Source: Thermoplasmata archaeon
GTDB taxonomy: Archaea > Thermoplasmatota > Thermoplasmata > Halarchaeoplasmatales > Halarchaeoplasmataceae
Length of the DNA stretch: 31,401 bases
NCBI GenBank assembly: GCA_007129655.1
Contig: SKVC01000047.1
Coordinates: 1-31,401, forward strand
Direction of reading: 5' to 3'
Positions 1 through 7,201 of this stretch are shown in pieces; within the stretch, counting starts at the first letter, position 1; every line of letters starts with the position of its first letter. The translations under genes and the position numbers were made by a program. The notes beneath the pieces are model-generated. The model was given only the letters and a program-made list of their open reading frames with translations, did no database searches and was not told where the DNA came from.

Positions 1-2
1 AG

Positions 3-89
3 AATGGCTTGTGGACAGCCTATCAACGTTTTGTTGATAATCTACGACAAACAGGCATTGCCATACAAGAACAGGCATTGTACTCGTAG
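3..89 (+). CDS. C-terminal fragment of an unidentified protein, cut by the window edge
   Basis: From base 3 a frame stays open to a TAG at 87-89 and encodes 28 residues ending WTAYQRFVDNLRQTGIAIQE-QALYS. The composition looks protein-like, with a plausible amphipathic helix, but I do not recognise a family. The 10-base word ACAGGCATTG occurs twice inside it, about 20 bases apart. The gene would run towards mevalonate kinase and end 42 bases before that gene's stop. It could be the tail of a real gene or a decayed scrap; only upstream sequence can decide. Confidence 0.3.
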   Translation, partial: NGLWTAYQRFVDNLRQTGIAIQEQALYS

Positions 90-131
90 GAAGCAACGTC
101 ACTTGGGGCGGTGTAGTTCACTCCGTAAATA

Positions 132-1067
132 CTAATCTTCCCGACGAAGCCCCTCTGTAGCGGACAAAACTATGTATGGATTCCCCCCCCACAGTCTGAT
201 GACTTCAGCTACCTTCTTCGGTCTATCCGTAAGTGCGATCATGGCACCACCTCCTCCGGCTCCGGTCAGTTTTGCGCCGTAGGAGTATTTCGCAGTGGCC
301 TTAACCAGTCTGTCGAGCATAGTATGGCTGACACCCAATATCGTTAGTAGTTTGTGATTTCTATTCATCAACTCTCCTAATTTATCTAGATCTCCCTCTT
401 CTAAAGCATCGCTGCCTTCTTCCACCAATTCACCGATCTCTTCTATTATCTCCCTTGCAAAGGCGTTTTTGTCGTAGAATTCACGTACTTTGCGCACCAG
501 CGGCGGTGTAGGGGCATGTATGCCGGTATGTCCGACCACTAGATTCATATCCGGTATGTCCCGTTTGTGGACGTTCCAGAACTTTTCCTCCCTCTTCACT
601 TTCCATAGGAATCCATCTCTTTTTTTGTTTGACAGCATAACACCGCCACCACAAGTAACCGTAGACGTATCTATGGGACTGGCCGAGCCCTGAACCTGTA
701 ATTCTATATCGAAGCCTTCCTTGGCGATGGATTCTTTATCCGGTTTATCACCCTTTAATTCATGCAGTGCTCCAAGGGCGGCTACGGTGACCGAAGCAGA
801 GGAACCAAGACCGGCTCCGCTGGGAAGATTACCACCGGTGTCGATAGATAGATTTTTTTCCAAACCAACTTTTTCTATGGCCTCTATGATATAACTGTGA
901 AACTTATGGTCTATCGGATACCCGTTTACCTCGCTGATATCGGATCCGTTGAAATCGGCATCAACATATACTCTCCGCTCCACGGCTATCGCGATGGCCG
1001 GTTTACCAAAAACAACGGCGTGTTCCCCGAAAAGTATTATCTTTCCCGGAGCCGAGTATTTTACCAT
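132..1067 (-). CDS. mvk: Mevalonate kinase
   Basis: A GHMP-superfamily kinase that phosphorylates mevalonate with ATP in the cytoplasm, the step committing mevalonate to isoprenoid (archaeal lipid) synthesis. The 311 residues match the usual archaeal length. Visible motifs are the N-terminal substrate strand APGKIILFGEHAVV (about 6-19), the ATP loop LPSGAGLGSSAS (about 81-92), the catalytic-aspartate region SPIDTSTVTCGG (about 130-141), and the C-terminal KLTGAGGGG loop. The ATG at 1067 is supported by a TATA-like element centred about 24 bases upstream (1086-1096), which implies a leaderless message. It lies just downstream of htpX on the same strand but has its own promoter. The window's tetraether and geranylgeranyl-lipid genes use the same pathway's products. 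Identification is firm. Confidence 0.95.
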   Translation of the reverse strand: MVKYSAPGKIILFGEHAVVFGKPAIAIAVERRVYVDADFNGSDISEVNGYPIDHKFHSYIIEAIEKVGLEKNLSIDTGGNLPSGAGLGSSASVTVAALGALHELKGDKPDKESIAKEGFDIELQVQGSASPIDTSTVTCGGGVMLSNKKRDGFLWKVKREEKFWNVHKRDIPDMNLVVGHTGIHAPTPPLVRKVREFYDKNAFAREIIEEIGELVEEGSDALEEGDLDKLGELMNRNHKLLTILGVSHTMLDRLVKATAKYSYGAKLTGAGGGGAMIALTDRPKKVAEVIRLWGGNPYIVLSATEGLRRED

Positions 1068-1085
1068 GATGCAAGTACGAAGAGG

Positions 1086-1096
1086 AAATACTTAAG
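1086..1096 (-). promoter_or_regulatory. TATA box for mevalonate kinase
   Basis: On the minus strand the element reads CTTAAGTATTT and is centred about 24 bases before the ATG at 1067. That is where an archaeal TATA box sits for a leaderless transcript. It falls in the short gap after the htpX stop. Confidence 0.5.
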
Positions 1097-1108
1097 ATTA
1101 TTCCAGAA

Positions 1109-1969
1109 TTATAGGTAGCTGAAATCCGCCGCCATCTCTCTCAGCAGCTCTATACGTTTCTCAGCCGGTGGATGGGTAGAGAACATCTTAACGAAGAAGC
1201 TCTTTGGGAATGGATTGACGATGAAAAGCGAAGACGAAGCCGGGCTGCCTCCCTTCATAGGATTACGTGAATTTTGATAGTGTAGTTTCTCAAGTGCGTC
1301 GGCCAGAGCGTTCGGATTCTTACATATCTTCGCACCTTCTTCATCGGCGTAGTACTCACGCTTTCTTGATATAGCCAGTTTAATCAATATCGCCGCTATG
1401 GGTGCCAGGATCATGGTCAACAAGAGTACTGGGTGAACACGTCTTCTACCGAAGAACATACTGAACCACACCATCCTAGCCATGAATGCTATGGCACCGG
1501 CTAGTGTTGCGGCGACGCTCATCACCAACATGTCCCTGTTCTTTATATGGGCTATCTCGTGGGCTATAACGCCTCTCAGTTCGTCCTCGTTGAGCAGCTT
1601 CAATAAACCCTCGGTAACCGCTACGATGGCGTTTTGCTCGTTCCTGCCGGTTGCGAAAGCGTTGGGTAGGCTCATGGGTACGATGGCGACCTTCGGCATG
1701 GGTATGTCCGCATCCAGGGCCACCTTTTTGACTATGTTGAAGAGCCCTGGGTTCTCGGATTCTTCTATTATCTTCGCCTTATATCTCCGTAAAATGAATT
1801 TATGACTGAAGAAATATGCGATCACATTAAAAACGGCTGCAAAGGCAAGAAACATGATGGAGCCCATTATCCAGTCGCCCATGAAGTATCCTCCTATAAC
1901 GTATCCCACGGAAACGAAGAGTAGGAACATAAAGGAGAACAGCCCCAGGGTTCTAGCCAAGTATCGCAT
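1109..1969 (-). CDS. htpX: HtpX-type membrane zinc metalloprotease (M48)
   Basis: An integral-membrane M48 protease expected to degrade damaged membrane proteins, with its active site facing the cytoplasm. The zinc motif HEIAH (about residues 137-141) is followed by NRD. The third ligand is the Glu of the REYYADEEGA block (about 205). There are hydrophobic segments at about 7-27 and 32-52 and two more after the zinc motif (about 150-165 and 180-197). I start it at the ATG at 1969: this gives the family's usual N-terminus and 286-residue length, and a TATA-like element lies 25 bases upstream. In-frame alternatives are the ATG at 1975 and a GTG at 2041, which would add a non-family extension. 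Confidence 0.92.
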   Translation of the reverse strand: MRYLARTLGLFSFMFLLFVSVGYVIGGYFMGDWIMGSIMFLAFAAVFNVIAYFFSHKFILRRYKAKIIEESENPGLFNIVKKVALDADIPMPKVAIVPMSLPNAFATGRNEQNAIVAVTEGLLKLLNEDELRGVIAHEIAHIKNRDMLVMSVAATLAGAIAFMARMVWFSMFFGRRRVHPVLLLTMILAPIAAILIKLAISRKREYYADEEGAKICKNPNALADALEKLHYQNSRNPMKGGSPASSSLFIVNPFPKSFFVKMFSTHPPAEKRIELLREMAADFSYL

Positions 1970-1988
1970 GAGCATGAACTTGTCATAC

Positions 1989-1999
1989 GTACTTAATAA
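1989..1999 (-). promoter_or_regulatory. TATA box for htpX
   Basis: The minus strand reads CTTTATTAAGT, centred about 25 bases upstream of the ATG at 1969. It supports that internal ATG as a leaderless start and argues against the GTG at 2041, which has no such element in front of it. Confidence 0.45.
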
Positions 2000-2065
2000 A
2001 GATTTTGTTATTACTTGCTTTGTGTAAAGAAAAAATGCCACGTAATCTGAACCGATTCCGCTTAG

Positions 2066-2158
2066 TTTTCGTTACGAGCGTGGCGAGGAACGAAAAAGTG
2101 AAGAAAATCTCTGATTTTGTGGTGTTTTTTCATTACGAGTTTAGCGGGTAATAAAAAA
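2066..2158. repeat. Two related imperfect hairpins in tandem
   Basis: Two similar segments of about 32-34 bases lie at 2066-2097 and 2125-2158. Each contains TTACGAG then GCGRG and is flanked by T-rich and A-rich arms, so each can fold. Copy 1 pairs TTTTCGTT (2066-2073) with AACGAAAA (2089-2096). Copy 2 pairs ATTAC (2132-2136) with GTAAT (2148-2152), continued by T/A pairs. One G-C pair in copy 1 is replaced by A-T in copy 2, which keeps the stem. The region is otherwise non-coding. The role is unknown; a mobile-element end, an RNA motif or a terminator are all possible. Confidence 0.5.
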
Positions 2159-2190
2159 TGGTCAGGCAAAGCTGGCAAGGGTAAGGATAG

Positions 2191-2349
2191 AACTGGTGTA
2201 TAGAAGTAGAGAACAAAAGGTTCACTTCTATTCCAACACCATTTGAAATTGCTTACGGCAATCCTTTGGCTAGTGTTAAAGACGAATTTAGAGAAATTGA
2301 AGCATGGTTACGAACCATACTATGGAATATCTCTATCTATCCAAGGTGA
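2191..2349 (+). pseudogene. Decayed PIN-domain (VapC-like) toxin fragment
   Basis: A frame open from 2191 to a TGA at 2347-2349 contains KRFTSIPTPFEIAYGNPLAS and then a charged helix ending EIEAWL. This resembles the middle of VapC-type PIN domains, where a Ser/Thr-Ile strand leads into FE-L-YG with the second acidic residue, followed by a long helix. The N-terminal aspartate strand and the C-terminal acidic block are absent, and stops at 2182 and 2188 close the frame upstream. It sits directly before an intact PIN toxin-antitoxin pair. I infer a dead toxin remnant; the PIN resemblance rests on motif reading alone. Confidence 0.4.
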
Positions 2350-2386
2350 TGAAGATAATACTTTACAAATCAGATATTTTAGAAAA

Positions 2387-2402
2387 TTATTTAATACATA
2401 GG
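2387..2402 (+). promoter_or_regulatory. TATA box for the PIN toxin-antitoxin operon
   Basis: TTATTTAATACATAGG is centred about 25 bases before the ATG at 2418. It supports that ATG as the antitoxin start, giving a leaderless message, instead of an upstream ATG at 2304. Confidence 0.5.
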
Positions 2403-2417
2403 TTTGATTGTTATACG

Positions 2418-2612
2418 ATGGAAAAAATATCTGTAGATATACCAAAAAGATTGACTGATATATTTGGGGACGACATTGATAGAATAGTCCAAGATATGCT
2501 GGATAAGCGATCCGATAAGTTAAAACTCATACAAAAAATAAAGAAGATGAATTTACCAGTAGATGATTGGGAAACGATGGAAGAAGAGACTATCAAAGGT
2601 GCCACGGGATGA
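2418..2612 (+). CDS. Putative antitoxin of a PIN toxin-antitoxin pair
   Basis: A 64-residue, charged, mostly helical protein beginning MEKISVDIPKRLTDIFGDD. I do not recognise a named family, but size, composition and position fit a VapB-like antitoxin: it lies immediately before a PIN-domain gene and overlaps it by ATGA. The first ten residues could form a ribbon-helix-helix-type strand followed by helices; that is inference. An in-frame ATG at 2304 would add 38 residues unlike the rest. The ATG at 2418 is preferred because of the TATA-like element 25 bases upstream. Confidence 0.6.
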   Translation: MEKISVDIPKRLTDIFGDDIDRIVQDMLDKRSDKLKLIQKIKKMNLPVDDWETMEEETIKGATG

Positions 2613-3022
2613 TTTTTTTAGATACCAACATATTCATGTATGCAGCTGGAGATCAACACTCTAATAAGGATAATTCTGTAAAAATTCTGGAACTTGTAGC
2701 TATGAACGAGATTCAAACAGCCATCAACGTGGAAGTTATTCAGGAGGTCCTACATCGGTATACACACATCGGAGAGAAATCTGAAGGTATAAAACTTGCA
2801 GAATACATATCATGTTTGATGGATACAATATATAGTGTCGAAATGATAGATATGAAAGAAGCGATCAAAATATTACATAAATTCGATGTGACCTCTAGAG
2901 ATGCTATCCATGCCGCTTCCTGTAAAAACCGTGGTATTAAGAAAATTTGTACATATGACAGACATTTTCATAAAATAAAATTTCTCTCGGTGATTAAACC
3001 GGCGGAGATATTAAAAAAGTAA
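2609..3022 (+). CDS. PIN-domain toxin (VapC-like ribonuclease)
   Basis: A 137-residue PIN protein, probably a Mg-dependent RNase held inactive by the antitoxin just upstream. The conserved acidic residues are in place: D5 in IFLDTN, a Glu in the AINVEVIQEVLHRY helix, Asp in TSRDAIHAA, and Asp in the C-terminal TYDRHF. The ATG at 2609 overlaps the antitoxin TGA as ATGA and has a purine-rich AAAGGTG a few bases upstream. An ATG 42 bases earlier in the same frame would add residues with no PIN character. TSRDAIHAA and TYDRHF are typical of archaeal PIN proteins of the VapC9/COG1848 kind. The cellular target is unknown. Confidence 0.85.
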   Translation: MIFLDTNIFMYAAGDQHSNKDNSVKILELVAMNEIQTAINVEVIQEVLHRYTHIGEKSEGIKLAEYISCLMDTIYSVEMIDMKEAIKILHKFDVTSRDAIHAASCKNRGIKKICTYDRHFHKIKFLSVIKPAEILKK

Positions 3023-3048
3023 ATATTTCACGCACACACCAAAAAAAC

Positions 3049-3056
3049 CTTTTATC
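3049..3056 (+). promoter_or_regulatory. TATA box for priS
   Basis: CTTTTATC is centred about 23 bases before the GTG at 3076, implying a leaderless GTG-started message. Confidence 0.5.
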
Positions 3057-3075
3057 AGCACCCTAATCTACATTC

Positions 3076-4329
3076 GTGGACTCGGAAACAAAAACAAGGT
3101 TGTTCTTATCGAGAGTGTTGAAGGATCATTACTCGCAGCTAAAAGGATCTACTAAGAACGTACAATTTTTACCTCCTAGATTCACCCTGAGAGAATATGC
3201 CTTCATATATCCCGGAGGCCGGGGGATGCACCGTCCGGTGGCCTTCAAAAGCAAGGACGATATACTGAATTTTCTTATCAATAAATTACCGATCCATTGC
3301 TATTACTCTACGGCGTACTATACCAATCCGCAAGTACCTATGAAGGACAAAGATTGGCTGGGAGCGGACCTGGTATTCGACCTGGATGCGGATCATCTTC
3401 CCGGAAGTGCAGAGCTTTCTTATACCGAACAGCTGAAACTGGTGAAGAAAAAAACACTCTTGTTGATAAACGAGTTCTTACTGAAAGATTTTGGATTTAA
3501 ATCAGAGAATATCAGTGTCAATTTTTCGGGTCACCGGGGTTATCACATACACGTTCGTAACAAGGACGTCATCGGCATGTCTAGGGAGGCCCGCAGAGAA
3601 CTGGTCGATCACATAACCGGTACGGGTCTCGATTACGAAACGGTTCTTCCGTCTACTTCACTAAAAGTCGACGAGTTCATGGGCCACGGAAAATACGTCA
3701 CCAGTTACAATCTTCCTCCCGAAGAGGCCGGAGGCTGGATGAGACGTATGAGAGAGTTGATAATCGACCTTTTGACCCGATGGTCGGATATGCCCAGAGA
3801 AGACGTTCTCAGGGAGATGATGGAGAAGCATAATTTTGCGCAGAAAAGATCTGAAAAACTATACGAGGAACTCTTCGTCTCAGGAAAATGGAAAAATATC
3901 GCAGAGGATGGAAACCTTGACTATCTGTCTGAGAAAAGGGGTGCCAGCATAAAATGGTTCCTTAAAATAATAGACGGTATACTGGACGAACACAATGTTA
4001 AGGAAGTCGGCGAAGGAGTGGTGGGCACCACCGACGAACCGGTCACCGGTGACACAAAGAGATTGATACGACTACCTATGTCCATACACGGTGGTTCCTT
4101 TTTAACAGTAGTTCCGATAAGATTGGATGAGCTGGAAGACTTTGATCCTCTAGCACAGGCCATACCGAGTACATTAGGAGACGACGTACAACATCTAAAG
4201 CTAGAAAAGATCCCAGATACGGATAGCATCATCCTGGCTAACGAAGAATTCAAACTGGAAGAAGAGATGACGGTTCCCGAATATGCGGCCCCTTTCATCA
4301 TCTCTAAATTCCGGGCGAAAATTCTATAA
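3076..4329 (+). CDS. priS: DNA primase catalytic small subunit
   Basis: The catalytic subunit of the archaeal/eukaryotic-type primase, which with PriL makes the primers for replication. At 417 residues it is somewhat longer than many archaeal PriS. The catalytic aspartates are in DLVFDLDADHL (D102, D104 and D106 region), and the nucleotide-binding motif SGHRGYHIHV lies at about 158-167. The late catalytic block has RLPMSIHGGS (about 335-344). The N-terminus (LKDHYSQL, then RFTLREYAFI) matches the family. Translation starts at a GTG with a TATA-like element about 23 bases upstream, so there is no leader. No PriL gene lies next to it in this window. Identification is firm. Confidence 0.96.
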   Translation: MDSETKTRLFLSRVLKDHYSQLKGSTKNVQFLPPRFTLREYAFIYPGGRGMHRPVAFKSKDDILNFLINKLPIHCYYSTAYYTNPQVPMKDKDWLGADLVFDLDADHLPGSAELSYTEQLKLVKKKTLLLINEFLLKDFGFKSENISVNFSGHRGYHIHVRNKDVIGMSREARRELVDHITGTGLDYETVLPSTSLKVDEFMGHGKYVTSYNLPPEEAGGWMRRMRELIIDLLTRWSDMPREDVLREMMEKHNFAQKRSEKLYEELFVSGKWKNIAEDGNLDYLSEKRGASIKWFLKIIDGILDEHNVKEVGEGVVGTTDEPVTGDTKRLIRLPMSIHGGSFLTVVPIRLDELEDFDPLAQAIPSTLGDDVQHLKLEKIPDTDSIILANEEFKLEEEMTVPEYAAPFIISKFRAKIL

Positions 4330-4372
4330 ATAACTTGTTATATAGTATGGCTGAACGTATCTAGGTAATAAT

Positions 4373-5221
4373 ATGGCGCGTAAAAAAAAGGATATGGAAA
4401 GACTCGAAGGTACCTACCAGATAATAAGAGTAAAAAAGCTGGAGAAGATGGCCTATATCCCACAGAGTATCGCCATCGTCGCTATATTCTTTCTATTTTT
4501 ATATTTCACAGGAGCACAGCTAAAACCGTTTTACTTACCGGTATTTTTCCCACTTTTGGTCACTATGGTATGGCTTCTCGTACTGGCCATAGAAACATTC
4601 GCCTTCAGATTGATGGAGATCAAATATAGAAAAAGCCAAAGTGCTAAGTTTTTGATGGCACACCGATCTATAAAGAAAGCGTACATAATCATCGTTATAA
4701 GCATCATCATTTTCGTTTTAGCCGCGACTCCCTTCATACATCAACAGGTAGAAAACCGGGTATCCTCTTCCGGTGAGTTGACCTTTTCAGGCGAAGAAAC
4801 AGTATATTTCACCAGTAGAGGACGATATGACTTCATGACCGTTGATTCTATCACCATAGAGGTTATAGATTCCATGGGACCCGACGAGGCCAGGGTAGAA
4901 GTGATGTTGTTATCCATAGAAAATTACGAAGCTAATGAAACCGTGATGGCACTCAATCGGGAGGTAGGCCATCCTAAAGAAGCAACTATATCAGAAGATT
5001 TCGAGTTCGATATGCCAGTTCTCAGGTTCAACGAATACTATATTATTCTAACGTCGAACCAGCAAGTCACCATTCGTTATAATATCGATGTCACCTTACC
5101 CGGAACCAGAGTGTATCCCTTTGCAACACTTGCCATAGGATTCATAGCAGCGTACGCGTACTGGATATTCATCTTGTACAACATCAAGCGAAAGCAATCG
5201 AAAGATACCATCTATGTATAG
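4373..5221 (+). CDS. Multipass membrane protein of unknown function
   Basis: A 282-residue protein of no family I recognise. A basic N-terminus (MARKKKDMERLEG) precedes three hydrophobic segments at about 28-46, 51-72 and 102-120. A hydrophilic, strand-rich domain follows at about 122-248, then a fourth membrane segment at about 252-272 and a short basic tail. With both ends cytoplasmic, the middle domain would face outside; its alternating beta-like pattern (SGELTFSGEETVYF) suggests a sandwich fold. It follows priS by 43 bases, with TTATATAG at 4335-4342 and a weak AGGT before the ATG. Its 3' end overlaps the convergent radical SAM gene by 10 bases. Confidence 0.8.
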   Translation: MARKKKDMERLEGTYQIIRVKKLEKMAYIPQSIAIVAIFFLFLYFTGAQLKPFYLPVFFPLLVTMVWLLVLAIETFAFRLMEIKYRKSQSAKFLMAHRSIKKAYIIIVISIIIFVLAATPFIHQQVENRVSSSGELTFSGEETVYFTSRGRYDFMTVDSITIEVIDSMGPDEARVEVMLLSIENYEANETVMALNREVGHPKEATISEDFEFDMPVLRFNEYYIILTSNQQVTIRYNIDVTLPGTRVYPFATLAIGFIAAYAYWIFILYNIKRKQSKDTIYV

Positions 5222-6021
5222 ACCGCACAGCAACCTTCATACCACTGTATGGAAGAGTGTTTTTCCGCCCACTCCACAGTCTTTTTAGAAGGCATCACGA
5301 TACCATCTACACCCAGTTCCAATGCCGATATCTCCAGATCCGGTCTGCCTCTTTCCCTCATACATCCGATGATTATTTTTTCCTCAATTTCATCTCTGGC
5401 ATATTTCAGAACGGCCATAAAATCTTCATCGCCGATACTATGTCCGAAGGACTTCGATGGTATCAGCGAATTGATTATCGATCTACGGGAATCGGATACC
5501 AGGTCTACGGCGTTGAATTCGCCCTTTATCTCTCCTCTATCCAGTCCGACTGTGATGTGAGGTACCACTGTAACATCAAGTGATTCAAGGGCTCTATATC
5601 CTTCCTTTATATCCTTCGGACCCAAATCGATACCGTATATGCCGTATATCGTGTCCCGAGAGCCGATCATATCATAGGAAACCACATCGACGCCGGTATC
5701 CGCTACCTTCACAGCCATATCTTCGTCTATCCAGCCGGTATGTAAGTTGATCATCAGATCGGTATCATCCTTTATGTTCCCGATCACTTCCAGATACTCC
5801 TCCACAGGTACCTTTCCCTGTATATCACAACCGCCGCTGAGCAGAAAGCCTTTCCTACCTTTTTCGGCCAGTCCGATAGCTAACCGATAAAGTTCCTCCG
5901 GTGTATCGACAGCCTTCATACCTTCCAGGTATCTTGCTTCGCAGTGGGGGCAGTTCAACTGACATCGGGTACCGGTAACGGAGACAGCGGGAAAATTATT
6001 TCCCGGTCGATAGAAGTCCAT
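5212..6021 (-). CDS. Radical SAM protein, biotin-synthase-like (COG1856 type)
   Basis: A 269-residue radical SAM enzyme. The cluster-binding CX3CX2C motif is near the N-terminus (C20-QLN-C24-PH-C27), and FLLSGGCD (about 58-66) is the SAM-binding GGE-like strand with Cys in place of Glu. MINLHTGWID and VVSYDMIGS follow as barrel strands. The C-terminus has two further Cys-containing blocks (IIGCMRERGR and YEGCCAVYT). This layout fits the archaeal biotin-synthase homologue group that, from memory, includes LipS2 of the two-part archaeal lipoyl synthase; a lipoate role is inference and no LipS1 partner is in view. A minus-strand CTTTTTATC about 30 bases before the ATG is a likely TATA box. The 3' end overlaps the convergent membrane-protein gene. 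Confidence 0.8.
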   Translation of the reverse strand: MDFYRPGNNFPAVSVTGTRCQLNCPHCEARYLEGMKAVDTPEELYRLAIGLAEKGRKGFLLSGGCDIQGKVPVEEYLEVIGNIKDDTDLMINLHTGWIDEDMAVKVADTGVDVVSYDMIGSRDTIYGIYGIDLGPKDIKEGYRALESLDVTVVPHITVGLDRGEIKGEFNAVDLVSDSRRSIINSLIPSKSFGHSIGDEDFMAVLKYARDEIEEKIIIGCMRERGRPDLEISALELGVDGIVMPSKKTVEWAEKHSSIQWYEGCCAVYT

Positions 6022-6122
6022 GGTTCTTTCAATGTGAAAACAGATAAAAAGCTTACCGCTTACATCCGAGAAACTTGGAAAAATTATATTACGCCCTACG
6101 GTATTTTCAAGATGTGGATAAA

Positions 6123-7043
6123 ATGGATGAATATCTGATAGTTTTGAACAAGGACGAAGACAGTATCTCTATTGTCTCTCTGGAAACGAGAGAAGAGATA
6201 AAAAAGATCGATACCGCTCACAACCCCCATGAGATAGCCATCACGCCGGATGGAAAGAAATCTTACATCTCATGTTCTCTGGGTAACGCAGTCAACGTCA
6301 TGGATAACGATACCTTTGAAATAGTGAAGACCATAGAGCACGAAGAATTCAACTTCCCCCATGGTGTGGGTATAACCAAGGATGGTAAGCATCTGTATCT
6401 AGCTTCTACTTACAGCAACAGAATATTCATCTTAGACACCGCCACGGACGAGATAACAAAGCATTTTCCCACCTATCAGCAGTATTCCCACATGATATCA
6501 TTCTCTCCGGATGGAAAGAGGATATTCGTGCCGAATATCGGCAGCGACAACATCACTGTGCTCGACGTAGATAAAGAGAAAATAATCAACCACTTCCCTG
6601 TCGGTGAAGGGCCCGAAGGAGTGGCCGTACATCCCGACGGCGAAACGGTTTACGTCGCCAACCAGAAGGACGATACACTCTACGTAATAGATACGGAGAA
6701 CTACGAAACCCTACATAAAAGAAGACTTGGTACTCTTCCCATACGCATAATATTCTCCAGCGATGGTAAGTACGCTTTGATACCCAACAGAGAATCCGGC
6801 GATCTTTCCGTTGTCCAGTCAGATTTTGAAAGGAAGGGAGAACTACAGCCGTGGGAAGTCAAACGGATACCCGTGGGCGTATGGCCCGGTGGTGTGGTCT
6901 TCGACAGAAACAACAGATACGCCTACGTCGCTAACAACAAGACCAACGATATCTCCGTAATAGATATGGATAGTTTAACCGAAGGATCCGAGCGTATCGA
7001 TGTCGGAATACACCCGGATGGTATGGCATATCTGGTCAAATAA
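6123..7043 (+). CDS. YncE-like seven-bladed beta-propeller protein
   Basis: A 306-residue propeller built from about seven repeats of roughly 40 residues. The repeated pattern is P-G/E-(I/V)-(A/S)-x-(T/S)-x-D-G-K, then a YV-A/S-N strand, then an I-x-V-(I/L)-D-x-(D/E)-T strand (for example ITPDGKKSYIS, VHPDGETVYVANQ, FDRNNRYAYVANN). This is the YVTN/YncE family; members bind varied ligands or partners and no specific role can be read here. There is no signal peptide, so it is probably cytoplasmic. I use the ATG at 6123 (MDEYLIVLN), which begins the first strand; an ATG at 6075 would add 16 residues. The last six codons and stop are duplicated at 8065-8085, marking the insertion described below. 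Confidence 0.88.
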   Translation: MDEYLIVLNKDEDSISIVSLETREEIKKIDTAHNPHEIAITPDGKKSYISCSLGNAVNVMDNDTFEIVKTIEHEEFNFPHGVGITKDGKHLYLASTYSNRIFILDTATDEITKHFPTYQQYSHMISFSPDGKRIFVPNIGSDNITVLDVDKEKIINHFPVGEGPEGVAVHPDGETVYVANQKDDTLYVIDTENYETLHKRRLGTLPIRIIFSSDGKYALIPNRESGDLSVVQSDFERKGELQPWEVKRIPVGVWPGGVVFDRNNRYAYVANNKTNDISVIDMDSLTEGSERIDVGIHPDGMAYLVK

Positions 7044-7104
7044 TCGATCACAAACCAGCCAGAACTTTTTCGTGTACCTCTAGATCACGGTCGCTGTGCA
7101 GCAC
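7023..7104. repeat. 82-bp direct repeat, left copy
   Basis: Identical base for base to 8065-8146. It contains the last six codons and stop of the beta-propeller gene (intact here) joined to the last 18 codons and stop of the macrodomain gene in reverse orientation (a detached fragment here). It therefore preserves the ancestral junction of the two convergent genes before the toxin-antitoxin module was inserted. Confidence 0.97.
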
Positions 7105-7108
7105 TACT

Positions 7109-7189
7109 ATGCATCGAGAATACGACAGTCGGTTGAAACATGATGGAAAGATCATCGCCTACAGAAATGAACTAAGACAACATCTCTAG
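7109..7189 (+). pseudogene. 26-residue coding scrap inside the insertion
   Basis: ATG at 7109 opens a frame of 26 codons to TAG at 7187-7189, reading MHREYDSRLKHDGKII and ending RNELRQHL. It looks like the C-terminal end of a real protein, but I cannot name one. It starts 5 bases inside the left end of the insertion on the strand opposite hepT. It may be a leftover of the donor locus or of a vanished mobility gene. Confidence 0.25.
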
Positions 7190-7201
7190 TAAGACTAATT
7201 T

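Noticed and set aside
490..693. Plus-strand open frame opposite mevalonate kinase
   Set aside because: It lies wholly inside a firmly identified gene and has no recognisable domain; the same applies to other antisense frames across the window.
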